Shown: positions 10,861 to 22,900 of the stretch, in pieces | Numbering within the stretch: position 1 is the first letter of the stretch | Layout: every line of letters starts with the position of its first letter | Assembly (NCBI GenBank): GCA_043228905.1 | Contig: JBHGNT010000004.1 | Coordinates: 7,626,001-7,690,000 of the forward strand | Direction of reading: 5' to 3' | Length of the DNA: 64,000 nt | Source of the DNA: Azolla caroliniana | Taxonomy: Eukaryota; Polypodiophyta | Program-made: the position numbers and the translations under genes | Notes under the pieces: generated by a model | Databases searched by the model: none | What the model was told of the DNA's origin: nothing | What the model saw: the letters and a program-made list of their open reading frames with translations, nothing else

Positions 10861-11992
10861 AGAGAAAAGAAGTCCCTCTCCCCTCCTCCCTCCCCCTTTA
10901 CTATCAATGATTAGTATCCAATGGTTTGTATAAAGGAACTCCATTATCTAGCTCTAATGGGTAATGGTTAGTGATTAATGGGTAGTTTGGTAATCTGTGG
11001 ATGGAAGTTTGGATGATCCATCTATCATTGGGTAATTCAGATATAATGAAACCATGATTAATGGGAGTAACATGTCATATATGCCTATGGGCATTGGGTA
11101 ATGTATCTCAACATATATATGCTTATGATCCTCACTAATCACCACCACTATTCTAAATATGCCTCCAAATTGTCCATTGGATTCATTCTTGCATCATTTA
11201 GTGTATCTAATCTCTGTACAAGACTATGTAATGCGAGGGTTTATTGTCTTTTCATGTCAATGAATCTGGCCATCATTCCACTGGCTAAGGGAGAAACATT
11301 TGCCAGAACCTATCATACATAAAGTTTGGGGAATTACTTTCCTTAATGTCATTAACCAACATTGAAAGATCAATTAAAGCCCTCCAAAACCCAATCAATC
11401 ATACAATTCCATTAGTTGGTCATCACTAAGTCTAGCGAGATCTCAACAACTGAATTACCTCTCTATATTGAAGTTTGCAAAGGACCTTGGGTTATAGTTT
11501 GAACTATATTTAGCTATGTTGCATGCTTTTTTTTTTATGATGGTTTTGTATATACCTTATATGTAATGCATGGATATGCACATCTGAGTCACCACAGTTC
11601 TACGTCACAAACAAAATTATACACAGAAATTCGAGAAGAGAAGTAAAAAAAATCGACCTGATGAAGAGAAAACAAAGGAAATTTCCCGCAGAAAGTTCTG
11701 TAAGGGAATGATGGAGAATACCTGGAGTGTAAGCACCAAGTCCAGTTAGAGCATTTCCATATGAAGGTTGAAAGAGAGTGACGTAGTCTGTTCCAGGAGG
11801 GGTAGATGAAGCAGAAGAAGAAGAAGAAGGAGCAGAAGACGAAGACGAAAGCAAATAATGAACAGGGATCAAGAAACGTGACTATTTGCAGAGTCGAGAG
11901 GGAAGAAAGGGGGAAAGAGGGGGAAAGAGGGGGAAAGTTAAATCTATATATTTGTTATATATACATACCTATATTTTTAAAAAACTATATAA

Positions 11993-12064
11993 CTAGCCGG
12001 TTGAAAAAATATCAACCGGCTAGATTCCTGTTGGTAGGATAACCTGGCCGGAATCAATTCCGGC
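11993..12064. repeat. Two subterminal palindromes of the hAT-like element
   Basis: A perfect 12-bp stem CTAGCCGGTTGA (11993-12004) pairs with 12012-12023. A second perfect stem GCCGGAAT (12047-12054) pairs with 12057-12064. Both share the CCGG core repeated near the left end of the element. They resemble clustered transposase-binding sites in hAT subterminal regions (inference). Confidence 0.6.
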
Positions 12065-12149
12065 ATTCCCCCACCTTGGCCGGCAAAAGTCCCAATGCAA
12101 CCGGAAGGCTGACACTGTTCCTGGGACTTTGCCCAACACTGGTCGTGGC

Positions 12150-14460
12150 CACAAACTTGGATTTGTGATTGGGTGATTGTATCTTGACATTGAAGAACAT
12201 CAGCATATTATCATCTACTTTAGGTAATCTTGCATCTCTCGCACATTTGAACGTGACACATCCATCGTCAGTAAGTTATCTTGCCTGAAGATGATTAGGG
12301 GTGGTATATCACAAGGAGGTGGAGACAATTTTCGTGCACTTGAATCTAAATTCATATTGTGTATAGGATAAAAAAACTAATTAGAATCAATCAAACATCA
12401 TTTTTCACTTGTGTAGCAAGAGGATTGCAGAATCGGAATATGGTGTCACGAAGCCACTCTTTATGAACAAGACCACTTGGGCACTTTTTTGTAAAGAAGT
12501 GTGTTTAAATATGCAAGCCCCACAAAAAAGGTATGTCTCCTCGATTTTTATCATGTTAGTCAGTATACTTTCTTGTATATTATATTCTAGTATATTGTAT
12601 CGTTGAGTCTGTGATTTTGTGTTCTCTAATAGAAAGTTGTTGTAGTTCATGTACACATGGGCCATGTTTCCCACTTGGGAAGAGGCGACATACAAGGGTT
12701 TAAGGCCCATTTCGTAAGTGTAAATTTGTGTTTCAAGATTTTCTTTTGTGAAAACATAAAATTTTAAGTAGACCTACTTAATGTTTTTTTTTGTAGATAA
12801 AAGTTTATGGCACTCACCTATCATGGATGAGAATAAAAAAGTCGCATACAAAGGGTATAAAAATTTGACAACCACGTATCCTCCACCGAATCCGATGGTA
12901 AATGCATTTTACAAAACATTTCATTTTACATAATCCTAATAATTATTATTTCATTCTCTCTTAATTACATTTTTTACTCCTATACTTTTACATGTTCTGG
13001 AAATTCATGGAATTGAAGATGTCCTTGAGGTCGATGGAGACGAATAAACACCCACTGAACAAGGATTCAAGAATATTGTGGAGTTTCTCATAAGTGAATA
13101 AACACCCACTGAAGTTATGAAGAGGAAAGTTTGTAAGAAACAAGGACAAAGATGAGCATGTCAAACAAGAGATGGAGATGGTGTAGGATTAAAGAATCTA
13201 AATATATTCTATTAAATTGGGAATACAAGATTTTATTTACCAAAGTTACAATATTCCACCGTGAAGATGACACTTTATCTTAGCCAAACTCCAACTTGAT
13301 TGACTTTGATCTTGTTGAAAAACCTTTGCCCATGAGGTGGGTTCTGCTTTGGATTGGTCGACATTGTGATGGAAAGGTGAGGTCAATTGAACACAAAAAA
13401 TATCGACACATCTACGGTATTACCAAAAATCCTAATCAAAAGCTAGTGACAATGGTGCAAAACATGTGTCCCTCATGCACAGATAGGGCATAGACAAGCA
13501 TTGAGCCTCTCTCCCAAGATGAGATTGAGGAGTTAAAAAATAAATTGGAAAGATGTTTTGTTGAGTTAGGTCTCAAACATACAACCTTCACGATAGATTT
13601 GATATGCTACAACAATACATCACAACAAATGATTGACAATATAACACATTTTTTATGCTTATTAAGTCATCGTGTATTTAGTATGCCTAAAGTCGTTTCC
13701 TGTTTTTTTGGAATAAGAAGAAACCGTTTCTTGAACTTAAATTTATAAAGAATGTTATCCTAATGGGCCTCACTTTGTGATTGGTATATAATGTTATAGG
13801 TAAGCCTCATGACACTTGTAATACTATTTGAATTTGTTTTCATATTTTGTAGCAATTGCTTCACCACACCCACCCACTCTAACATACAAGTATGCAAGTT
13901 CACTCTTTTGATCTTCAATACTCCGTAAATTAATTACTACCTTATTGTTATCAGTAATTATTATAGTAGTGCAACTAGGTAATGTTGCACACACATCGCC
14001 TTTACTACTCCTAACTTGGGCTTTTGATTGCTCTTTGGCCCATCACAACCCCAAGCCTTCTAATTCCTATGCACTTGATGGTCATGAAGGTGCTTTTTAT
14101 TTTGTGGTTGGGATACTAACGGTAGGGAATTGAATTGACTCTCCTCCATCTTCACTTTTGATGCAAATGCTGATCCCTTTTCTATCAATTCTGTCTCTCC
14201 ATTCTTACTACAATGATATCGGGTTGATCGGCAAAATGATTGGTTGGAATGGTTTCTCTTGAGAAAACAATTCTGATCAACCAAGTGGACCGAGAACAAC
14301 AGATTGGTGATCCAACCAAGGATCAAGCAGAATGAATAGTAAATAGTGTAGGGAGGAGAACGACAAATTGTGACCGAATAACGATGAGGATTTATGAGAC
14401 CAATAGGCACAATCTAATGTTTGGCATAGAGACAAACAATATTATTAGGTCGAAGGGTGG
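12150..14460. other. No gene recognised; AT-rich sequence upstream of katanin gene
   Basis: Contains two plus-strand ORF pieces (13296-13493 and 13545-13748) that read like decayed coding sequence: VEKPLPMRWVLLWIGR, then after a stop SIEPLSQDEIEELKNKLERC. I cannot assign a family; a transposon-encoded protein is the likeliest source. The rest shows no clear feature. Confidence 0.35.
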
Positions 14461-14471
14461 CTTTTGAACAT

Positions 14472-14582
14472 AGTAGTAGTAATAATAATAGTAATAATAA
14501 TAAAAACAATAATAATGATAATGATGTATGTATGTGTGAGTCTAAATAGATTGCCCAAGTTGAGTGGGAGAGAGAGAGAGAG
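14472..14582. repeat. Trinucleotide (TAA/TAG) and GA microsatellites in katanin promoter region
   Basis: Imperfect AATAAT/AGT runs at 14472-14531 and a short (GA)n at about 14568-14582, 430-540 bp upstream of the katanin start codon. Confidence 0.7.
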
Positions 14583-14778
14583 GCCGGGAGGGTGGTGGAT
14601 GACGTGGAGCATGGCAGCCAATGGGAGACGAGTAAAATAAGGATTTATTTCTTTATTACTACCCTTTTCTTGCTTTATTTATTTATTTATTATTACCTTC
14701 GTCGCCTTTGTGTCATGCAAAACTTTGGTGCAAAGTTTTGCACCCCACCCCTCCTTCCATCTCTTCCCTCATCATTTC

Positions 14779-14811
14779 TAGGGTTAGGGTTAGGGTTAGG
14801 GTTAGGGTTGG
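14779..14811 (+). promoter_or_regulatory. Telomere-like (TTAGGG)n tract upstream of katanin gene
   Basis: Five AGGGTT units in tandem, about 200 bp before the start codon and probably in the promoter or 5' UTR. Telo-boxes are known elements in plant housekeeping and cell-cycle promoters. This tract has the hexamer unit rather than the usual plant heptamer TTTAGGG. Confidence 0.6.
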
Positions 14812-15012
14812 TCTCCAGTTTCTCTTATTCCATTTCTCTCTGATGTTCACTGCGGAGGCATGAAATAAATCATTTCCTTCTCCGCCAGTCGCTCAATCGG
14901 CTTCTCCAATGCTCACTGTTAGGGTTCCTTCTTCTCCGAAAATGAACCACAATTAATTCGTAAAGCATCCCCCTACCAATATTTTCAACAGTTCAACAGA
15001 TCCTCGGATACG

Positions 15013-16942
15013 ATGGATCGTTCCTACAAACTCCGTATCCTTCCTAATTTCTTCCGTTTTGGGTTTTTTTCTTCTCATATTTTGTTTCTATTTATGTGTA
15101 GAATATGATCGTGCCATATCTCTGGCATCAAATTCTTCCTTCTGTTGTCATTTTGCTAAATTGCTTACAAGTCCTGTACACTAAAGAGAATTTGATGCGA
15201 GTGCAAAAGAAAAAAAAAAGAACAAGAGAATTTGATTAGTCATGTATAGATCTTTTAAATTTTTTTCCCCCTTCCTTAACGAAATATTGTGCTAGAGGAA
15301 TTTGTTGCCCATGGTGGCTCGAATGTGACTTGTTTGAAAATAGGTAAGAAGACATCGAGAATGATTGTTACAGGAGGGGAGGATCATAAAGTAAACACGT
15401 GGGCTGTTGCTAGACCTGATCGTGTCATGGTAATTCTATCAATTTTTGGAAAATCTTCGCTGTAATGTGTGTACAATTGTATGAAATTCAAGTATTTTCT
15501 GATTTTTCTTGACATATTATTGTGTAATCCATTCCATGCTTTCAATCTGAAAACCCAAGGTAAAGTTTTATCTTCTCACGGACATTTGCACTCACAAATC
15601 ACGGAGTTTAAAATATGAATTAACGTTAATGAACCCCATGCGTAAAATCGTAAGATCAAGGTAATATTTTTATGTCAAAATTTTCCTCCATGAATCATGC
15701 AATTTCAAATTCAAATAAATATGAACCTATGCCTTAATAACCTTAAACCTAAGGTTAGCTCCTCTGTTTTTAGATGACATATTGTATTCATGAGTCGTGA
15801 AGTTATTGATTTGAATATGGACTCCCCTCATATTTTTCTAATTACTCTATAAGTTGTGTACATGTTATGAACATTTTGTTTATAGTTTTGCCAGTTTGTG
15901 TATATCTTTCAGTTTTTGGTAACCTTTGAAACATTTGAGGGAGGATTTCAAAGCGCAGAATTGGGGTTTGCATAAAGCACTAATTATTATAATTTGCATC
16001 AATTTTCGTACAATATGTAAGCCATATATATTGGTTAATGTTCTTCTCAGAGCTTATCTGGACACTCAAGTACTGTGAATTCGGTTACCTTTGATAATGA
16101 AGAAGCACTGGTTGCTGCTGGATCTGCAAGTGGAGCAATCAAGTTATGGGATTTGGAAGAAGCAAAAAGTAAGCTAGCTAATTATAAACATAGCCCAATG
16201 ACATTTCCAAAATGTAACAGTTTACTTTAATTTTGGCAATCATTGCAGTTGTCAGAACCCTAAGTGGACACCGTTTGAATTGTATTGCGATGGACTTTCA
16301 TCCATTCGGAGAATTTTTCGCATCTGGTTCGCGTGATACCAATCTTAAGATATGGGATATTAGGCGCAAACGCTGCATCCATACTTACAAAGGACATGAT
16401 CGTGGTATTAATGCAGTCAAGTTTAGTCCTGATGGTCGTTGGGTGGTCTCAGGGGGAGAGGACAATGTGGCAAAAGTGTGCACACGCTCTCTCACCTTTT
16501 GTGTCCGCATGTCCATGTCTAATACATATTATGATGCACATTATTTCTTTGCTTTGTACTTGCACCTTGGTAATATCTTTCACCCTTTATGCAATCATGT
16601 GATAATTGCGATCTTGATATCTCTTAGTGCTCCGATTTTTTGCTTTTTAATCTCAGGAAGCTGAGAAATCTTCTCAAATGATCTTTTAAAGATGTCACTT
16701 CTTTCTTTCTTTCTTTCTTCGGTTCATAGGTTTTCAATAAAAGCTACATATTGGCATTTTCGGATAAACATCAAGGATAGTGTTCTATCTTCTTATGTGG
16801 TATGATTTAATTCTTTGTTTGATTTGGAGTGTTTTATAGGTATGGGATTTAACAGCTGGCAAGCTAATGCATGACTTCACGTGTCATCAAGGTCAAATTT
16901 TGTGTGTAGAGTTTCATCCACATGAATTTCTATTGGCTACAG
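15013..16942 (+). CDS. KTN80: Katanin p80 exons 1-5 (WD40 repeats 1 to 4/5)
   Basis: The start ATG opens MDRSYKL, followed after intron 1 by [17 protein letters not shown]. This matches the family's usual N-terminus of a short basic lead followed by EFVAH. Donor sites read gtatcc, gtaatt, gtaagc, gtgtgc and gtgatt. Acceptors read ctag, ctcag, tgcag and atag. If intron 4 were retained, translation would run on to a stop near 16664. Confidence 0.93.
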
Positions 16943-19900
16943 GTGATTTTATAATTTCATCTTGAGTAATAATATATTCTTTTTAACAAGCATATATTGA
17001 AAATATTTTATTGTTATTGTAATTAAAGTATACATTTTCAATATGGACTTTTGTGAATGTGTTATTGAATCCTAGAAAAGTATTTGCATATCATTGGAGA
17101 TTGTTAATCCTAACTAAAGCGACAAGCTGTCAAACCAAAGGCAACGTAAATAACCACGTTCAAGAAATTAGATCACAATGAAGATTAAGTGTTAGAGCCA
17201 AGGATATTAATGTATGCCATATTTGAGCTTTTGAATCCAAATATGGGCTATGGCTGACTAGGAAACAAGTGATGAAAATTTGTGGATTACTATGACTTTC
17301 TAGAATTTTGTGCCCAATCTAGTCATTAGTGGCAACTATCTTGTCATTGCTTCCGTGCTAAGGGTTGGAGTAGGTGTTATAGGCATGACCATAACTTATC
17401 GCAGGATTGTTTTTAGTGTAGTTTTGTACATGCGTGGATGACAAATTTGAGGGTTAAATTGAGAATATAAAGAAAGGAGGATTACTTTTAATCTTGAGGG
17501 TTGGGAGAACCTTCAAGGGCCTAGTGTGAACTGGACATGGGCCTTGGTTCTTGTTTTAAATATGAGACCTAAATAACCTCATACAACAGTCTAAGGCATC
17601 TTGCACCAAAATCATCATGGTTGTAGTTATTTAGCCATGACATATGACACAATCAGGGCGACCAAGGGTAAAAACAAAACTTTTTTATGGAAGGATGGTG
17701 GTAATGTCTTTCCCACCAATATATGGAGATGGATACCACGATCCAAAAACCTTTAAAAAGGACATCATCCGACGTATGTTAGCCATACGATTGTATGTGG
17801 ATGGGTGCATAAGTGTGTGAGTTTTTGTATGAAGTCTTGTTGTAAAAGTATGTGCACATGTGCACAAGAGTGAGTGTGAGTATGTTCGTATGTGTATGAA
17901 CACATGCACACAAATGTGCATGTGTGTAGATATGAAAGAGTGTAAGTAAGTTGTGTGTGTCATGGCTAGAGGGATTTGTCTACGTCGAGTTTGTGATCGT
18001 GTGGTGAATAGACTCTTGTGTCAAGCACACATGGTGCCGAGTACAACTCAAAGCCCATATGAGGTGGCATGGAATGCCATTTAGATCTTGGGCTTGTCCC
18101 AATTCCTTCGTTGGGGCTGCTTGGGTGGATTTGTATCCTTCTTTCTCAAATTGTTGTGCACATAGGCCCTGGCCCCACGAACCATGACCCTAACACCCGT
18201 GTCATCGATAGATAAAGGCCATTAATCCCTGCCATTGTAGGTGCTTCGCTTGCTTTGGAGGCCTCTCCATTTTTGTTCAACCTATGCTAAAGATCTTTCG
18301 AAGACAAAAGTTGTAATATATCTAACTTGAGAATCTCACATGTGCCAAAAACCAAATTCTTTCGTCTCTTTTTATCTTATTTACTTTTATATTTATTGAG
18401 TAATATTTATTTTATTTTGATTTGTTGTTCTCAAAGATGAGACAACACTTAAGATGTAGTCTCTTGTTTAGTCTTATCGGCCATTTTGGCCTCGTAAAAG
18501 ACGTTAATATATTTTTCTTTCTGTTTGCTCTTTCATTTTTTATCTATTTACTTCTTGGGAGAGGAAAAGGTGGCATACACACACTTCTACACATCCCTAG
18601 GAGTAACATTTATAGGGTCTAGGTTCTCCTTATGGGAGGCTACTTGTGTTAGACTTTCTTGTGGATATGCAACCAATGGTTCGCAAAAGACAATGCGCAC
18701 ATTTGCCTCTCCAAGAGGCATGATCTAAATTGTGGGTATGTCATACACTTCTAACGCCAACTCTTCTCTTGAGAGTAGAAACATGGGGATTGAATCTTAA
18801 CAAGGCAAATAACTTGAAAGATTTAGAGAGACCTTTAGTGTCAACGATTGCCCGCATAATAAGGAGCAAAGCATTGGTGCCCCATGATATAATTGGGGCA
18901 AAGGTTGGAGCGGCCTCTATAATCATCAAGGTATTATTTTGATCGGTGACCTCTATCCAACGACTTTGGGATCTCCCTAAAGGAAAGTAGTCAAGGTTGG
19001 CACTTACGTCATAAAACTTGCTAAACATGGAGATATTCATTGTTGGGGTGCTGAAATGCAACAATGGTTTGAGTGACATGGCATAACATAAATGCACTAC
19101 TGCCATTCCAGTATAGCTTGGACTATCCCCATCTACACATACCAAAGTGGAAAATAATAGAGCGATCCCTATTGTTTTCAAGATGGCCCACTATAAGACA
19201 CTCTTTTTACAAATTTAGAAGGTGGATTTATCATCAAGCCATCTTAATATATTGACATACATTATTGTAGGCATTGGATAGCGTAATAGGTCAACTGTAA
19301 AATCCATCACATCGGTTAGAGATTGAGGTAGGTAGATATGCATGGCTACCTCGAGAACAAAGAATTTACCAATTGTGCCATTAGGGAGTGGAATTTGAGG
19401 AACACTATCTCATTGTAATGTTTTTTATGAAATAAGAGGCGTTAAACAAGGTGTGGCCCACCAAGCAAGGTAATGGAATATGAGGACCAATGTGCTTGAA
19501 ACTTTCCTTGCTAGAACTTAAGAGACATAGGAAAAGTTGAAGAACAACAATATAGCCACACGAGACCATCCACAAAGGCCCACTACATAAGGTAATGGAA
19601 TATGAAAACCAACAATGCTTGGGACCTTTCTTGCTAGAACTCAAAAGACACAAAGAAAAGTTGTTCAAGGACAACAATACAACCATAGAAAATCATCCAC
19701 AAAAAACAATTGCAATTTTCTTTAGCTCCATTGCTCCTACTAATACTACAAGTGAATCAAGGCATGGGTACTTGACCAGGATATAACAAAGGGGTTACAT
19801 ATAGATCGGGTAATAGCAATTTGTCATGCATGTAAGTCCTAGCCCCATGGATCACGATCTCCCCACCCTTGTCATTAGAAAATAAAGGGAATTATCTCCT

Positions 19901-22900
19901 GCCATAGCAGGTGCTTCCCTTGCTTCAGAGACATCTCCATTTTGGGTCGACTTATGCTAGAGATATTTTGAAGACAAAAATTACAATATATCTTACTTGA
20001 GAATCTTACTTTGATGATAACAAGATTCTTTAAATCTCTTTTTATCTTATTTACTTTGTGTTACTTGGTGACATTTATTTATTCGATTTGTTGTTCTCAA
20101 AACTGAGCCAATTACAGTTAAGTTGTAATCTCTTGTTTGGTCTTATAGGGCATTTTGGCCTCTTAAAGTCACAATAATATTTCTTTCTTTCTTTCATACT
20201 TGCATTAGAGGAATCCTTAATAGTGGTAGCTACCCTAATTCTCGCAAGGTGAGTGAGGACTGTTGTATTATTGCTTTGGGAAATAAGAAAGTCTTTCGTG
20301 CCTCTCTGTGCGGAAGATCAAGAAGCATTCGATTGTTGTTGAGTACCTGCGTATGACAGTTTCTATGTCGTTGCACAGAGAGAGAGAGAGAGAGACAGAG
20401 ACAGAGAGGCACGAAAGACTTTCTTATTTCCCAAAGCAATAATACAACAACCAGATACTGCTTCAAATTCGGCAATGGAGCAATTTCGTGGAAGTCGAAA
20501 CTTCAGGAGTGCACAGCGACCTCAACGACCGAAGCAGAATATGTAGCTGCGTCCGACGCAGCAAAAGAAGCTTTGTGGCTCGGTCGGCTGGCGCACACGT
20601 TTCGACAAGGCAACAGCACCTTGACTGTCGCTGTAGACAACTGGAGCCGAGTCATGGTCGACTTGTCGAAACGTGTGCGCCAGCCGACTGAGCCACAAAG
20701 CTTCTTTTGCTGCGTCGGACGCAGCTACATATTCTGCTTCGGTCGTTGAGGTCGCTGTGCACTCCTGAAGTTTCGACTTCCACGAAATTGCTCCATTGCC
20801 GAATTTGAAGCAGTATTCGGTTGTTGATTTCCGACTGTCTATACAACCGGCGAAGTCCGAGTCGGTGTAACCGACTACGCCTGAGGTTCGGTTCGGACCG
20901 AAAAGAATGCCATGGTCTTTTGTGCCAGCCAGATATCTGAACACATGCTTGACTGCGTTCCAATGCGATCGGCCAGGATTGTGCATAAATCTGCTAACGA
21001 CTCCTACGGCGTGAGAAATATCAGGCCGTGTCGCGACCATCAGGTACATAAGGGAGCCGACTGCCGGTGCATACGGTACCGACTTCATATCTTCCCCCTC
21101 TGGGCCGGATGTCGGGCAGTCTCGCTGAGAGAGCCGAAGATTCATTGGGAGCGGGGTTGAGGCAGATTTGGCTGATTGCATGTTGAAGCGTTCCAAGACA
21201 CGTCCGATATAGTCGGTCTGAGACAAAAAAAGATGTCGTTTGTCGCGATGCCGACTAATCTTCATGCCGAGTATGTGTCGTGCCGGACCGAGGTCCTTCA
21301 TGGCAAACTTCAACCGCAGTTGCCGAATGAGATCGGCAAGTTCGCCCGCGTGGCGTCCAGAAATTAGCATGTCGTCCACGTAAATGATGAGGAAGATGGG
21401 TGATCCATCTTGAGCTGTGTTGGTGAAGAGACAATGGTCCTCATCGCTTTTTGAGAAGCCGATCGATTGGATGAAGTCGTCGAACTTCTTGTACCATTGT
21501 CGTGGTGCCTGTTTGAGGCCGTATAGACTCTTCCTGAGTCGGCAGACTAGATGTTCTTGGCCAGTAGCAACGAAGCCTTTTGGCTGCTCCATATAAATTT
21601 CCTCTTCAAGATCACCATGGAGGAATGCTGTTTTGACATCTAGCTGAATCAGCTCCAGGTTGTCGGCTGCCACTACGCCGAGTAGAAAACGAAGGGTTGT
21701 CATTTTCACCACTGGTGAAAAAATCTCGTCGAAGTCGACGCCATATTCTTGTCGGAAGCCCTTCGCAACTAATCTGGCCTTGTACTTTGGGGTGGTCGAA
21801 TCAGACGTCTCTTTTAGTCGATAAACCCACTTGCAAGGAAGAGCACGTCGGTTCCTAGGTAATTCGACCAGATCCCAAGTCTTGTTTGCCCGAATGGAGT
21901 GCATTTCCGACTCCATCGCCAGATGCCAGGTGGCTGAATCGACAGATGTCGATGCTTCTTCGTAAGACGTCGGTTCGCCGGCGTCGGTGAAGAAAACTCC
22001 AGGAGAGTACCTCTCCGGAGGTTGCGACAGTCTCTCGGATCGTCGAGGTAAGATTGGACTGGTCGCATCGGGTATCAAGGTCGGATGGTCCGAAAGCGGA
22101 TTGTTCTGCTGTGCCGAGTCGGAGTTGTCCGAGTCGGTGGTGTAAGGTTCAGCTACCCGTGAAGCTGACCGTGTGTTGAGAGCAGGGCCTTCTTGAAGGG
22201 TCGGCACATCGGAAAACGTTACCCTTCGGACTTCGATCGATTTTTCGACTGATGGATTCATAGCCGACTCGTTGAACACAACGTCCGAACTTCGAACGAT
22301 TTGCCTGCGTTCGGGGTCCCAGAGTCGGTATCCCATTTCGCCGTCGGATCCATATCCAAGGAAAATGCATTTCCTGGACCGCGGTGCAAGTTTTCGGCGA
22401 TCATCTTTCGGAATAAGGGCGTACGCCTCGCATCCGAAGATCCTCAGCTTGTCGTAATTCGGCTTGCTGCCGATCCATAGTTCCTGAGGAATTTGAAGTC
22501 CTAGAGGTCTACTTGGCGACATATTGATTATGTGTACTGCCGTGAGTAGAGCCTCTGCCCAGAAGCCATCCGACAGTCCGGAGTGTTGGAGCATGGAAAC
22601 TATCCGTTCTTGGATTGTCCGATTCATGCGTTCGGCAATCCCGTTTTGCTCCGGACTGTGTGGTGCCGTAAATTCACGTCGGATGCCGCGTTGTCGGCAG
22701 AATTTGACGAATTCTTCGGATTTGAACTCTCCCCCATTGTCTGTCCGAAAGCATTTCAGCTTTCGGTCGGTTTGATTTTCTACCATAGCGAGCCAATCGG
22801 TGAAGATCGAGAAGACCCGATCTTTGGTGCGAATTGGATAAGCCCACACCTTTCGAGTCGAATCGTCAATAAAAGTGACGAAGTAAGAGGCACCGCCGAG

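Larger units (their letters stand above)
9129..12141. mobile_element. hAT-like DNA transposon, non-autonomous, 3.0 kb
   Basis: Both ends carry the same 16-bp terminal inverted repeat (CAGTGTTGGGCAAAGT at 9129-9144 and its reverse complement at 12126-12141). An exact 8-bp target-site duplication GTCGTGGC flanks it (9121-9128 and 12142-12149). An 8-bp TSD with CA..TG ends is the signature of the hAT superfamily. The subterminal regions are rich in CCGG motifs and perfect palindromes. No hAT transposase motif (DDE, BED finger, dimerisation domain) is visible, so it would need a transposase in trans. The interior carries a short coding-like segment (10501-10860). Confidence 0.85.

Noticed and set aside
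17685-17963. His/Thr-rich 92-codon ORF
   Set aside because: Translation of a TG/CA-rich low-complexity stretch in an intron; no domain or homologous arrangement.
18741-19181. 146-codon minus-strand ORF in katanin intron 5
   Set aside because: It lies in the R1 repeat, has no recognisable domain, and its counterpart in the second R1 copy is broken; treated as chance.
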